Part shown: positions 8,766 through 16,744 of the stretch, in pieces
How the letters are laid out: every line of letters starts with the position of its first letter
Numbering within the stretch: the first letter of the stretch is position 1
Origin: Caloranaerobacter sp050286925
GTDB lineage: Bacteria > Bacillota > Clostridia > Tissierellales > Thermohalobacteraceae
Direction of reading: 5' to 3'
NCBI RefSeq assembly: GCF_050286925.1
Contig: NZ_JBFWFX010000003.1
Location: forward strand, 62,001 to 126,000
DNA: 64,000 nucleotides
Notes under the pieces: model-generated
The model's input: the letters and a program-made list of their open reading frames with translations, nothing else
What the model was told of the DNA's origin: nothing
Database searches by the model: none
Program-made: the position numbers and the translations under genes

Positions 8766-8850
8766 TCTGCCCTGAGAGGTTGATAAGGATTTACAGTTTT
8801 TTATGAAGGAGTATTGTAACTTCTTATCAACCAGATAAGAAGTTTTTTTG
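8766..8850 (+). promoter_or_regulatory. PyrR-dependent transcription attenuator before pyrR
   Basis: A PyrR-binding-loop-like sequence, CCTGAGAGGTTG (8771-8782), starts the leader. GGTTGATAAG (8778-8787) can pair perfectly with CTTATCAACC (8823-8832) as antiterminator. The competing terminator is AACTTCTTAT (8818-8827) with ATAAGAAGTT (8835-8844) plus a run of Ts. UMP-bound PyrR should hold the 5' element and favour termination, as established for Bacillus pyr leaders. Confidence 0.9.
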
Positions 8851-8864
8851 TTAGGAGGTGACAA

Positions 8865-9404
8865 ATGTTGAAGACAAAGGCAGTTATAATGGACGAAAAA
8901 GCTATAATAAGAGCTACAACAAGAATTGCACATGAAATTATAGAAAGAAACAAAGGAGTAGAAGATTTAGTACTTGTAGGTATTAAAACTAGAGGAATCC
9001 CTTTTGCAAAAAGGTTAGCAAAGAAAATTTATGAAATAGAAGGTAAAGAAGTTCCTGTTTTAACATTAGATATTACTTTATATAGAGATGATTTAACTGA
9101 AATAGATGTAAATCCTGTTGTTGGGACTACTGAGTTTGAAATTGATATAACTGATAAAATTGTTGTATTAGTTGATGATGTGCTATATACAGGTAGAACT
9201 GTAAGAGCAGCATTAGATGCACTTGTAGATAAAGGAAGACCAAAAAAGGTGCAATTAGCAGTACTTATAGATAGAGGGCATAGAGAATTACCGATAAGAC
9301 CAGATTTTGTAGGGAAAAATGTTCCTACATCAAAATTAGAGGTAGTAAGTGTAAAGTTTGAAGAAGTAGATGATGTTAATAAAGTTTTAATCGTTGAAAG
9401 GTAA
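8865..9404 (+). CDS. pyrR: Bifunctional pyr RNA-binding regulator / uracil phosphoribosyltransferase
   Basis: This 179-residue protein has the type I phosphoribosyltransferase fold. The PRPP-binding motif VVLVDDVLYTGRTVRAALDAL lies near residues 99-119. VGIKTRGIPFAKRL near 38 is the family's first loop, and the C-terminus VSVKFEEVDDVNKVLIVER is typical. PyrR senses UMP/PRPP and binds pyr leaders; it also makes UMP from uracil. TTAGGAGGTG lies 8 bases before the ATG. It is autoregulated through the leader at 8766-8850 and is followed by a second PyrR-type site and uraA. Pyr biosynthesis genes do not follow here. Confidence 0.96.
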   Translation: MLKTKAVIMDEKAIIRATTRIAHEIIERNKGVEDLVLVGIKTRGIPFAKRLAKKIYEIEGKEVPVLTLDITLYRDDLTEIDVNPVVGTTEFEIDITDKIVVLVDDVLYTGRTVRAALDALVDKGRPKKVQLAVLIDRGHRELPIRPDFVGKNVPTSKLEVVSVKFEEVDDVNKVLIVER

Positions 9405-9422
9405 TATAATTAAATATATTAA

Positions 9423-9498
9423 CCTTTTAATTCAGTCCAGTGAGGCTGAAAAAGGGAGATAGAGTTATCTCCCATAATAAAAAAAGGGAGGTATTTTT
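9423..9498 (+). promoter_or_regulatory. PyrR-binding leader of uraA with possible ribosome-site sequestration
   Basis: AGTCCAGTGAGGCT (9434-9447) matches the PyrR consensus (ARUCCNGNGAGGYU). The surrounding TTCAG/CTGAA and CCTTTT/AAAGG arms form its hairpin. GGGAGAT (9454-9460) can pair with ATCTCCC (9467-9473). ATCTCCC can instead pair with the uraA ribosome site GGGAGGT (9486-9492), which is followed by five Ts and then the ATG. The lower part of the PyrR hairpin uses the GGG at 9454-9456, so bound PyrR should release ATCTCCC to cover the ribosome site. Confidence 0.75.
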
Positions 9499-10764
9499 AT
9501 GTTCAAAAGTGTATCAGAAAATAAAAAAGAAAGAGAAAGATTAAAAAGCCTAGGAAGAAAAGGTATTTTAGGGCTTCAGCATGTTATTGCAATGTTTGGA
9601 GCTACGGTATTAGTGCCAATACTTACTGGCTTAAATCCAGCTGTTGCATTGTTTTCAGCAGGAGTTGGTACACTAATATTTCACTTTGTAACTAAAGGTA
9701 AAGTACCAGTTTTTCTAGGTTCAAGTTTTGCTTTTATTCCTGTAATAAATGCGGTTGCAAATCAATATGGAGATGTTAGATATGCACAAGGTGGTATTAT
9801 AGTAGCAGGTGCGTTATATCTAGTTCTTTCAATGCTTATATATATTTACGGAGCAGATAAGATAAAAAGTTTTTTTCCACCTATTGTAACAGGCCCGATG
9901 ATTATAGTTATTGGATTGATTTTGAGTCCTGTAGCTATACAAATGGCTTCAAAAAATTGGTTAGTGGCTTTTGTCGTAGTACTTACTGTTATAGGGGTTT
10001 CAATCTTTTCTAAAGGATTTTTTAAGGTAATACCTATACTATGTGGAGTTGTAGTTGGTTATATTTTTTCAGCTATCATTGGTATAGTAAATTTTGAACC
10101 TATAGCAAATGCCAGTATAATAAGTGTACCACAGTTTACATTACCTAAATTTAGCATTGGAGCTGTGGCAATGATTGCTCCGATAGTTTTAGCAGTTTTT
10201 ATGGAACATATAGGAGATATAACTACTAATGGTGCGGTAGTTGGCAAGAATTTCTTTGAAGATCCAGGACTTCATAGAACATTATTAGGAGACGGTTTAG
10301 CAACTATGTTTGCAGGTTTTATAGGTGGGCCTGCAAATACAACGTATGGTGAAAATACAAGTGTACTAGCTGTAACTAGGGTATATGACCCATCAATTTT
10401 AAGACTTGCAGCCTTTATAGCCATAGGATTAAGTTTTATAGGAAAGTTAGGAGCAATACTTCAGACTATACCTGAACCAGTAATGGGTGGAGTAAGTTTA
10501 ATACTATTTGGTATGATTGCAAGTGTTGGAATAAGAACAATAACAAATGCAGAAGTAGATTTTTCAAGTAATAGAAATTTGATAATATCATCTTTAATAC
10601 TAGTTGCAGGGATAGGTACTGAGTTCTTAAGATCAAATCCAAGTTTTACAGGTGTTATAGGAATTAAAATAACAGATAATATACAGATAGTAGGTTTGAG
10701 TTTAGCAGCTTTAATTGGGATAATAGTAAATAAAATATTACCTGAAACTATTGTAGAGGAGTAG
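9499..10764 (+). CDS. uraA: Uracil permease (NCS2 family)
   Basis: This 421-residue polytopic membrane protein imports uracil with protons. NCS2 features include GLQHVIAMFGATVLVPILTG near 30, PVFLGSSFAFIPVI near 70, the conserved Glu/His segment AVFMEHIGDITTNGAVVG near 240 and GGPANTTYGENTSVLAVTRV near 280. A short charged N-terminus precedes about 12-14 hydrophobic spans. The ATG at 9499 follows GGGAGGT. Supply of uracil pairs with PyrR, whose binding site lies in the leader. The stop codon lies inside the first arm of the downstream terminator hairpin. Confidence 0.95.
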   Translation: MFKSVSENKKERERLKSLGRKGILGLQHVIAMFGATVLVPILTGLNPAVALFSAGVGTLIFHFVTKGKVPVFLGSSFAFIPVINAVANQYGDVRYAQGGIIVAGALYLVLSMLIYIYGADKIKSFFPPIVTGPMIIVIGLILSPVAIQMASKNWLVAFVVVLTVIGVSIFSKGFFKVIPILCGVVVGYIFSAIIGIVNFEPIANASIISVPQFTLPKFSIGAVAMIAPIVLAVFMEHIGDITTNGAVVGKNFFEDPGLHRTLLGDGLATMFAGFIGGPANTTYGENTSVLAVTRVYDPSILRLAAFIAIGLSFIGKLGAILQTIPEPVMGGVSLILFGMIASVGIRTITNAEVDFSSNRNLIISSLILVAGIGTEFLRSNPSFTGVIGIKITDNIQIVGLSLAALIGIIVNKILPETIVEE

Positions 10765-10779
10765 CAAAACGCTACTCCT
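10756..10779 (+). terminator. Terminator hairpin after uraA, copy 1 (U-tract lost)
   Basis: AGGAGTAGC (10757-10765) pairs with GCTACTCCT (10771-10779). The same 24 bases recur at 11034-11057 with one change (C/T in the loop). Here the T-run is replaced by GAACTTGTTGAC, the left edge of the inserted palindrome. Intrinsic termination is probably lost at this copy. Confidence 0.8.
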
Positions 10780-11033
10780 GAACTTGTTGACAAAGTAAAA
10801 TTTTTATGAAAATGACGCTCATGCGGACGAATTTAGAAAAAACTTAAGGCTCAAATTTTTAGAAAATCCTAACGCACCTAATCAAGACCTCCTGTCTTGT
10901 AGGATGCTGGTTTGACCTCCTGTCAAACCTACGGATTTTCTAAAAATTTTCACCTAGTTTTTTAACTAAATTCTTTCAAGCATTCGCTTTCATTTTCATA
11001 AAATACTTAAGAGAATAAGTTTGTCAACAGTCT
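10780..11033. repeat. 254-bp near-palindromic element (MITE-like) between duplicated terminators
   Basis: Nested inverted repeats fold the whole segment: TGTTGACAAA (10785-10794)/TTTGTCAACA (11020-11029); a 13-bp pair at 10803-10815/10990-11002; GAATTTAG (10829-10836)/CTAAATTC (10966-10973); AAAAAACT (10837-10844)/AGTTTTTT (10956-10963); and a 17-bp perfect pair at 10853-10869/10933-10949. The tip holds two small hairpins (10883-10899 and 10909-10929) with identical CTCCT loops. There is no meaningful ORF. This looks like a nonautonomous mobile or hairpin-RNA element that split the uraA terminator. Confidence 0.75.
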
Positions 11034-11061
11034 GAGGAGTAGCAAAATGCTACTCCTTTTT
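11034..11061 (+). terminator. Terminator hairpin, copy 2 (functional U-tract)
   Basis: AGGAGTAGC (11035-11043) pairs with GCTACTCCT (11049-11057), followed by TTTT. It is the intact form of the uraA terminator, now 270 bases beyond the stop codon. Confidence 0.85.
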
Positions 11062-11140
11062 ACATATATTTTATCTGACTGACATATAATGAAAAAGAAT
11101 CTATAGTAAACTTTTAAGAATAAACTAAAGTGGTGATTTT

Positions 11141-11992
11141 ATGGGTATTAGAATTTTACTCTTTTTTCAAGAAATAAATAGTCCAATTTTAGATAAAATA
11201 TTTATTTTTATAACTAATCTTGGCAGTGAGTCTTTTTATTTAATGTTTATTGCTTATATTTACTGGTGTGTAAACAAAAGATTTGGGATAAAGCTTTTTT
11301 CTGTATTAGCTGTATCAATTTATAGTAATAACTTATTTAAGGTAATATTTCATACAGGCAGACCATTTTTACATAGTGAAATTCAAACACCCTATATACA
11401 ATCTGCACCAGGATATTCATTCCCTAGTGGACATACTCAAGGTGCTACTACGTTCTGGTACTATATAATGAAAAAAGTTAGAAAAAAAGTAGTTTATGTT
11501 ATTGGGTGGACTGTAATTATTTTAATTGGTATTTCAAGGCTTTATTTGCGAGTACATTGGCCCATAGATGTAATCGGAGGATTAATATTAGGGATTTTAA
11601 TTGTTTGGTTGTTTCAATCAATATTAGATTATTTTAAAAGGTATAACAGTAAGCTAATAAATATAGGATTAATTATAATGTTAGTTTTGATGCATTTTTT
11701 GGCAGTAACAGAGAGCAATATAAAAATATTATCTTTACTTTTTGGTACTTTACTAGGTAGTTTTTTAGAATCTAAGTATATAAATTTTAATGAATACAAC
11801 TCATTTCTAAATCAGATAGCAAAATATTTAATTGGACTTTTATTTATATTTCTAATTAGAAGTTTACTTTTCACAATACTACCTATGAATATTTATTTTG
11901 TATATTTAGAGCATTTTATACTTGGAATATGTTTAACATTAATAGTACCATTATTATTTATCATATTAGGGGTAACAAGAAAAAAAGGATAG
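11141..11992 (+). CDS. PAP2-family membrane phosphatase
   Basis: This is a 283-residue multi-span membrane protein. The acid phosphatase signature is complete: KxxxxxxRP as KVIFHTGRP (about 67-75), PSGH (about 95-98) and SRxxxxxHxxxD as SRLYLRVHWPID (about 132-143). Such enzymes remove phosphate from lipids such as phosphatidic acid or undecaprenyl pyrophosphate; the substrate here is unknown. After residue 160 there are four more hydrophobic spans beyond the catalytic core. GTGGTGATTTT gives a weak ribosome site. The gene is convergent with rqcH and shares a terminator with it. Confidence 0.88.
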   Translation: MGIRILLFFQEINSPILDKIFIFITNLGSESFYLMFIAYIYWCVNKRFGIKLFSVLAVSIYSNNLFKVIFHTGRPFLHSEIQTPYIQSAPGYSFPSGHTQGATTFWYYIMKKVRKKVVYVIGWTVIILIGISRLYLRVHWPIDVIGGLILGILIVWLFQSILDYFKRYNSKLINIGLIIMLVLMHFLAVTESNIKILSLLFGTLLGSFLESKYINFNEYNSFLNQIAKYLIGLLFIFLIRSLLFTILPMNIYFVYLEHFILGICLTLIVPLLFIILGVTRKKG

Positions 11993-12012
11993 AATTTTAT
12001 TCTACCCTTTTA
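11981..12012. terminator. Bidirectional terminator between the PAP2 gene and rqcH
   Basis: AAAAGGATAGAAT pairs with ATTCTACCCTTTT over a TTT loop. A-runs and T-runs on both sides let it act in either direction. Both stop codons lie within it, so the two genes are separated by only 4 bases. Confidence 0.8.
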
Positions 12013-13766
12013 ATTTTGTTTATTTCTTCAATTCTAGGTGTTACATACAAAGTATTATTATTTACATAAATCACCATACCTGGTTTAGAACCTTTTGGTT
12101 TTTTGACATATTTTCTCTCCGTATAATCAACAGGTACATTGCTTGACATTTTACCTTTACTATAATAAGCAGCTAATAAAGCAGCCTCTAAAATAGTTTT
12201 TTCTGGTACATTTTTACCTTTGGATTTAATGATAACATGTGATCCGGGAATATCTTTTGTATGAAGCCAAATATCATTTTTTTCAGCAAATTTTAAAGTT
12301 AAATAGTCATTTTGTTTATTGTTTTTACCTACATAAATATCATATCCGTCTGAAGAAATAAAGTGATAGGGTTTAGATACAATTCGATCTGACTTTTTAT
12401 TATTTCTATTACTACCTTTAATATATCCTTCTTTTATCAATTCATCTCTGATTTCTTCTAATTCTTGAATATCAGAAGAATTTTCCATACAAACTAGGAT
12501 GTTTTCTAAATATTTTATTTCTTCTTCAGCTTTGGCTATCTGTTCTTGTAAAGTTTTTTCTGCAACTTTTAGTTTATTATACTTTTTATAATATTTTTGT
12601 GCATTTTGTGCAGGCGTCAATTTAGGATCTAATTTTATCTTTACTATTGAATAGTCTGGAGAATAGAAGTTTTCTAGTTCTACTTCATCTTGACCTTTTT
12701 CTATTCTATATATATTAGCTGTAATTAAATCACCATAGATTTTGTATTTATCTTTAGATTTAGCTTCAAGCAATTCCTCTTTTAACTTTGCAAGTTTAGT
12801 TATATTTCTTTCTAATTTAGTATTTATAACTTTTCTAAGGTCGCTAGATTTTTGTTTTAACCTATCTAATTTATCTCTAGTTAAATAGAATTCTTCTAAA
12901 GTTTCACTAATAGAAGTAAAATTTTTCTTTGTTAGATTTTTATATTGTGTTAAATCTATAGATGAAAAAGCAACAACTTTATCTTTTTCGGTATCAATAA
13001 TGATATTTGGAGTGAATATATCTTTTCTTACTAAATCCATTACATGCATGAACTCTTTTAACAAGCTATTTATTTTAATTTCGTTTAATTCGCCTATTTT
13101 TGTACTGTCATCAATTTTAGCTCTATAACATATTTCTTTTGCAATTAATGGACTTATTCCCATATAGTTTTTATATAAAAATTTGTAGGTTAATTCTCCT
13201 AGATTGGCATTATTAATACTTTGGATAAAAGATTTTTCGTCTATAGAAATTGGATTAATTTTATCTTGAGAAGGTGGTTGTGCATATTCACAACCAGGTA
13301 ATACAATTCTTTTTGAACTTATATCTGCACTAATTCTTTTAATTGCATCAATGACTTTGTTATTATTTTTATCTACTAAAATGATATTACTATGTTTTCC
13401 CATTATTTCGACAATAAGTTGTTTTACTGACTTTATACCTAATTCATCTAAAGACTCTACTTCTATGACAATTATTCTTTCTAAAGAAGGTTGATAAATA
13501 TTAATAATTTTTCCACTATGAAGATGTTTTCTAAGAAGCATACAAAACATAGGTGGATTAATAGGATTTTGCTTTGTGTGTTGAGTTAAATATATTCTAG
13601 GGTTATTACTACTAGCTGAAATTAGTAGTTTATAGTTTTTATTATTTCTTATATTTATTAAAATTTCATCTTTTTCAGGTTGATATATTTTGTCAATTTT
13701 ACCAAAAAGAATTGTTTCTTTTAATTCGTTAATAATCGCTTTTATTACGATACCGTCTAGAGCCAT
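11997..13766 (-). CDS. rqcH: RqcH (NFACT/Rqc2 homologue), ribosome-associated quality control
   Basis: This 589-residue protein has the NFACT-N domain at the start (MALDGIVIKAIINELKETIL), a helix-hairpin-helix region, long coiled coils (about 290-440) and the NFACT-R domain near 470-560. The last shows GYDIYVGKNNKQNDYLTLK and DIWLHTKDIPGSHVII. RqcH binds 50S subunits with stalled nascent chains and adds C-terminal alanine tails that mark them for degradation. Older annotation calls it fibronectin-binding protein. TGGAGGAATT lies before the ATG on the minus strand. It is divergent from dapF, with a repeat copy in the gap. Confidence 0.94.
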   Translation of the reverse strand: MALDGIVIKAIINELKETILFGKIDKIYQPEKDEILINIRNNKNYKLLISASSNNPRIYLTQHTKQNPINPPMFCMLLRKHLHSGKIINIYQPSLERIIVIEVESLDELGIKSVKQLIVEIMGKHSNIILVDKNNNKVIDAIKRISADISSKRIVLPGCEYAQPPSQDKINPISIDEKSFIQSINNANLGELTYKFLYKNYMGISPLIAKEICYRAKIDDSTKIGELNEIKINSLLKEFMHVMDLVRKDIFTPNIIIDTEKDKVVAFSSIDLTQYKNLTKKNFTSISETLEEFYLTRDKLDRLKQKSSDLRKVINTKLERNITKLAKLKEELLEAKSKDKYKIYGDLITANIYRIEKGQDEVELENFYSPDYSIVKIKLDPKLTPAQNAQKYYKKYNKLKVAEKTLQEQIAKAEEEIKYLENILVCMENSSDIQELEEIRDELIKEGYIKGSNRNNKKSDRIVSKPYHFISSDGYDIYVGKNNKQNDYLTLKFAEKNDIWLHTKDIPGSHVIIKSKGKNVPEKTILEAALLAAYYSKGKMSSNVPVDYTERKYVKKPKGSKPGMVIYVNNNTLYVTPRIEEINKIKRVE

Positions 13767-13854
13767 ATCAATTCCTCCATTTTATATAATTAATATAAAG
13801 TATAACATTAAATATATTAAATATCAAAGTTTGCAATATATATGATTAATTTGT

Positions 13855-13960
13855 TTTTTATAATCCATAGGAAATTAAATTGAGGATAATTAAAATATAA
13901 TTTTCGTAATGGATATAGGCAAAATATACCTTAATTTATTTAAATCGAAGATTTTGTTCT
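13855..13960 (+). repeat. Interspersed repeat, copy A (short form)
   Basis: The copy begins TTTTTATAATCCATAGGAAAT and continues with ATATAATTTTCGTAATGGAT. It ends GGCAAAATATACCTTAATT...AAATCGAAGATTTTGTTCT. The left and right halves carry inverted AATCCAT/ATGGAT ends. The central palindrome of the long copies is missing. It lies between the divergent genes rqcH and dapF. The rest of this 285-base gap shows nothing else clear. Confidence 0.8.
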
Positions 13961-14051
13961 ATTAAATTATTGTAACAATTTAAAGGTAAGAAGTTGAATT
14001 AGTAATATAATAATATAATATAGATTACAGATTGCATATGGAGGGAGATTT

Positions 14052-14885
14052 ATGCTTGAGTTCACGAAAATGCATGGACTAGGAAATGATTTTATTATAT
14101 TTGATGGAATAAATCAAAACTTGCCAAATCATAATGAATTAGCAAAAAAGGTTTGTGATAGACATTTTGGAATAGGTGCAGATGGAATGATGGTAGTAAA
14201 GCGTTCATCTAATTCAGATATTAAGATGCTTTTTTATAATGCTGATGGTTCGCAAGCTCCAATGTGTGGAAATGGTATTAGATGTTTTGCCAAATATGTT
14301 TTTGATAAAAAACTAGTTAAAAATAAGGAATTTGAAGTTGAAACATTAGCAGGAATAATGAGACCTAGGATTATGTCATCAGAAGAGAAAATTAGTTTTG
14401 TGGAAGTAAATTTAGGAAAAGCTTATTTTTCACCTAAAATAATACATGCAAATACTGATAAAGAAAAAATATTAGATGAAAGTATTGAAATTGATGGTAA
14501 TATTTTTAGAATTTCAGCAGTTGTAGTTGGTAGTGTTCATGCCGTTATATTTGTTGATGATTTAGATAAAATAGATATAAATGTTATAGGATGTAAAATA
14601 GAAAATCATCAGTTATTTTCAAACAAAATAAATGTAAATTTTTGTAAAATAATTGATAATACTAATTTACAGGTATTAACTTGGGAAAGAGGGGTAGGAC
14701 AGACACTTGCTTGTGGGACTGGTGCGGCAAGTGCGGCTGTTATAAGTAATATTTTATATAATACTTCTAAGAAAGTTAAAGTTCATTTGTTAGGCGGTAC
14801 AGTTGAAATAGAACAAAGGAACAATGAAGTTTTCATGACTGGTCCAGCAGAAATTATTTGTCAAGGAGTCTATTATGATAAGTAG
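14052..14885 (+). CDS. dapF: Diaminopimelate epimerase
   Basis: This 277-residue enzyme converts LL- to meso-diaminopimelate for lysine and peptidoglycan synthesis. It opens MLEFTKMHGLGNDFIIFDG and holds the two catalytic cysteines in MCGNGIRCFAKY (near 73) and ACGTGAASA (near 220). Between them lie FYNADGSQAPMCGN and the second-domain start. GGAGGGAG sits 6 bases before the ATG. It stands alone between the divergent rqcH and the yicC promoter; no other lysine genes are in the window. Confidence 0.96.
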   Translation: MLEFTKMHGLGNDFIIFDGINQNLPNHNELAKKVCDRHFGIGADGMMVVKRSSNSDIKMLFYNADGSQAPMCGNGIRCFAKYVFDKKLVKNKEFEVETLAGIMRPRIMSSEEKISFVEVNLGKAYFSPKIIHANTDKEKILDESIEIDGNIFRISAVVVGSVHAVIFVDDLDKIDINVIGCKIENHQLFSNKINVNFCKIIDNTNLQVLTWERGVGQTLACGTGAASAAVISNILYNTSKKVKVHLLGGTVEIEQRNNEVFMTGPAEIICQGVYYDK

Positions 14886-14898
14886 TAGTTGATATAGA

Positions 14899-14926
14899 TT
14901 GACAAGAGTGTAATTTATGTTAAAAT
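14899..14926 (+). promoter_or_regulatory. Candidate sigma-A promoter for the yicC-remA-gmk-rpoZ-coaBC operon
   Basis: TTGACA (14899-14904) and TAAAAT (14921-14926) have 16-base spacing, shortly after the dapF stop. Confidence 0.7.
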
Positions 14927-14955
14927 TGATTATAATAACTTAGGAGGATGATACG

Positions 14956-15837
14956 GTGATTAAAAGCATGACTGGTTTTGGACGGGGCGAAAGTAGAGAT
15001 AACGTAAGACATTTTGTGGTAGAAATAAAATCGGTAAATCATAGGTATAATGATATAATAATAAAAATGCCTAAACATTTGAATTATATAGAAGATAGAA
15101 TAAGAAAATATATAAAAAGTAAGATAAGTAGAGGTAGGATTGAAGTTTACATAAACTTGGAATATATGGATGATAGTGGGGTTAAAGTACAAGTCGATTT
15201 GCCTTTGGCAAAAGCATATAAAGAAGCAGTTGAAGTTCTTAATGAGAAGTTATATATAGAAGATAAAATAACAATTGATTTAATAGCTAAATTTCCAGAC
15301 GTAATAAAAGTTGAAAAACAAGAAGAGGATGAAGATGAAGTTTGGAATTGCTTAAAAAATGGGCTTGAAGAAGCTCTTAATAAATTAATTGAAATGAGAA
15401 TTCGAGAAGGACAGGAGCTAGCTAAAGATATAAAATTAAGAGCGAAAAATATTATAGATATAGTAAAAACTATAGAGGCTAGAAGTCCTGAGGTCGTTTT
15501 AGAATATAAAAATAAATTAAATAGTAGAATAGAAGAATTGTTAGGAGATAGTTATGAATTAGACGAAAATAAACTTGCAAATGAAGTGGCTTTTTTTGCG
15601 GATAAGAGTAATATAGATGAAGAAATAGTAAGACTTTATAGTCATGTCAATCAATTGATTTCGACACTTGATGCAGATGTACCAGTTGGAAGAAGGTTAG
15701 ATTTTTTAATTCAAGAGATGAATAGAGAAGCTAATACTATCGGTTCAAAGGCGTCCGATATTGTTATAACAAATAAAGTGGTAGAATTAAAAAGTGAAAT
15801 TGAGAAAATAAGAGAACAAATTCAGAATATTGAGTAG
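14956..15837 (+). CDS. yicC: YicC/YloC-family endoribonuclease
   Basis: This is a 293-residue protein. The N-terminal YicC domain opens MIKSMTGFGRGE and includes EIKSVNHRYNDI near 23. The C-terminal DUF1732 region contains DKSNIDEEIVRLYSHVNQL and ends RRLDFLIQEMNREANTIGSKA...VELKSEIEKIREQIQNIE. Family members are now described as endoribonucleases affecting small RNAs and mRNAs. The start is GTG at 14956, with AGGAGG 8 bases upstream; no other start fits the family N-terminus. It leads the conserved yicC-remA-gmk-rpoZ-coaBC run. Confidence 0.93.
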   Translation: MIKSMTGFGRGESRDNVRHFVVEIKSVNHRYNDIIIKMPKHLNYIEDRIRKYIKSKISRGRIEVYINLEYMDDSGVKVQVDLPLAKAYKEAVEVLNEKLYIEDKITIDLIAKFPDVIKVEKQEEDEDEVWNCLKNGLEEALNKLIEMRIREGQELAKDIKLRAKNIIDIVKTIEARSPEVVLEYKNKLNSRIEELLGDSYELDENKLANEVAFFADKSNIDEEIVRLYSHVNQLISTLDADVPVGRRLDFLIQEMNREANTIGSKASDIVITNKVVELKSEIEKIREQIQNIE

Positions 15838-15849
15838 AGGAGGATTTTT

Positions 15850-16122
15850 ATGAGTATTACGTTAATAAATATAGGATTTGGGAATATAGTTTCAGCTAAT
15901 AGAATTGTTGCAATTGTAAGCCCTGAATCGGCTCCAATTAAGAGAATAATACAAGAAGCTAGAGAAAGAGGAATGCTCATCGATGCAACTTATGGGAGAA
16001 GAACCAGAGCTGTAATTATTACAGATTCCGATCATATAATTTTATCTGCTGTTCAGCCAGAAACAGTTGCTCATAGACTAGAAAATAGAGAGGCACATGA
16101 TGTAGATTCAATTAAGGAATAG
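15850..16122 (+). CDS. remA: RemA-family extracellular matrix regulator (DUF370)
   Basis: This 90-residue DNA-binding protein matches RemA/YlzA in its conserved core (INIGFGNIVSANRIVAI, then SAPIKRIIQEARERG and DATYGRRTRAVIITDSDH). In Bacillus it forms rings that wrap DNA and activates biofilm matrix and osmoprotection genes. Here its targets are unknown. GAGGAGGA precedes the ATG, and gmk follows after 14 bases, the usual arrangement. Confidence 0.95.
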   Translation: MSITLINIGFGNIVSANRIVAIVSPESAPIKRIIQEARERGMLIDATYGRRTRAVIITDSDHIILSAVQPETVAHRLENREAHDVDSIKE

Positions 16123-16136
16123 AGGGGAGTAGATTT

Positions 16137-16742
16137 ATGGGTAAGGGATTATTGATAGTTATATCTGGACCTTCAGGAGCTGGAAAAGGTACTATATGTA
16201 AAGAGTTGTTAAGGCGCAATAAAAATATTAATTTGTCTATATCAGCTACAACTAGAAGGCCTAGAAATGGCGAAATAGATGGAGTGAATTATTTTTTTAT
16301 TACAAAAGAAGACTTTGAAGAAATGATTAGAAAAGAAGAATTTTTGGAATATGCAAATGTTTATGGGAATTACTATGGTACACCTAAAAAATTTGTATTA
16401 GATAAATTAGATGAGGGCAAAGATGTTTTATTAGAGATTGATATACAAGGAGCTTTGGCAGTTAAAAAGATATATCCTGATGGAGTCTTTATATTTATTT
16501 TACCACCTTCAATGGAAGAGTTAAGACACAGAATTGAAAAAAGAGGTACAGAAACAGAAGAATCGTTGAAAACTAGATTTAATAGTGCATATAAAGAGAT
16601 ATCATATGTAAATGAATATGAGTATGCTATTATAAATGATGAAGTAGATAATGCTGTTTCAAAAATAGAATTTATAATTGAGGCAGAAAAATGTAAAGTT
16701 AAAAGACTTGGAGAAATAATAAAAAAATATGAGGAGGTATAG
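16137..16742 (+). CDS. gmk: Guanylate kinase
   Basis: This 201-residue enzyme phosphorylates GMP to GDP. The P-loop GPSGAGKGT lies at about residues 10-18. The GMP-binding segment follows: SATTRRPRNGEIDGVNYFF near 36-54, then EYANVYGNYYGTPK. The lid region RIEKRGTETEESLKTR lies near 130-148. The start ATG has AGAGGGGAG upstream. It is two bases from rpoZ, so the two genes are tightly coupled. Confidence 0.97.
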   Translation: MGKGLLIVISGPSGAGKGTICKELLRRNKNINLSISATTRRPRNGEIDGVNYFFITKEDFEEMIRKEEFLEYANVYGNYYGTPKKFVLDKLDEGKDVLLEIDIQGALAVKKIYPDGVFIFILPPSMEELRHRIEKRGTETEESLKTRFNSAYKEISYVNEYEYAIINDEVDNAVSKIEFIIEAEKCKVKRLGEIIKKYEEV

Positions 16743-16744
16743 GT

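Noticed and set aside
10785..10832. TTGACA-like sequence at the palindrome edge as a promoter
   Set aside because: No -10 hexamer at suitable spacing was seen, and the hexamer is explained by the terminal inverted repeat.
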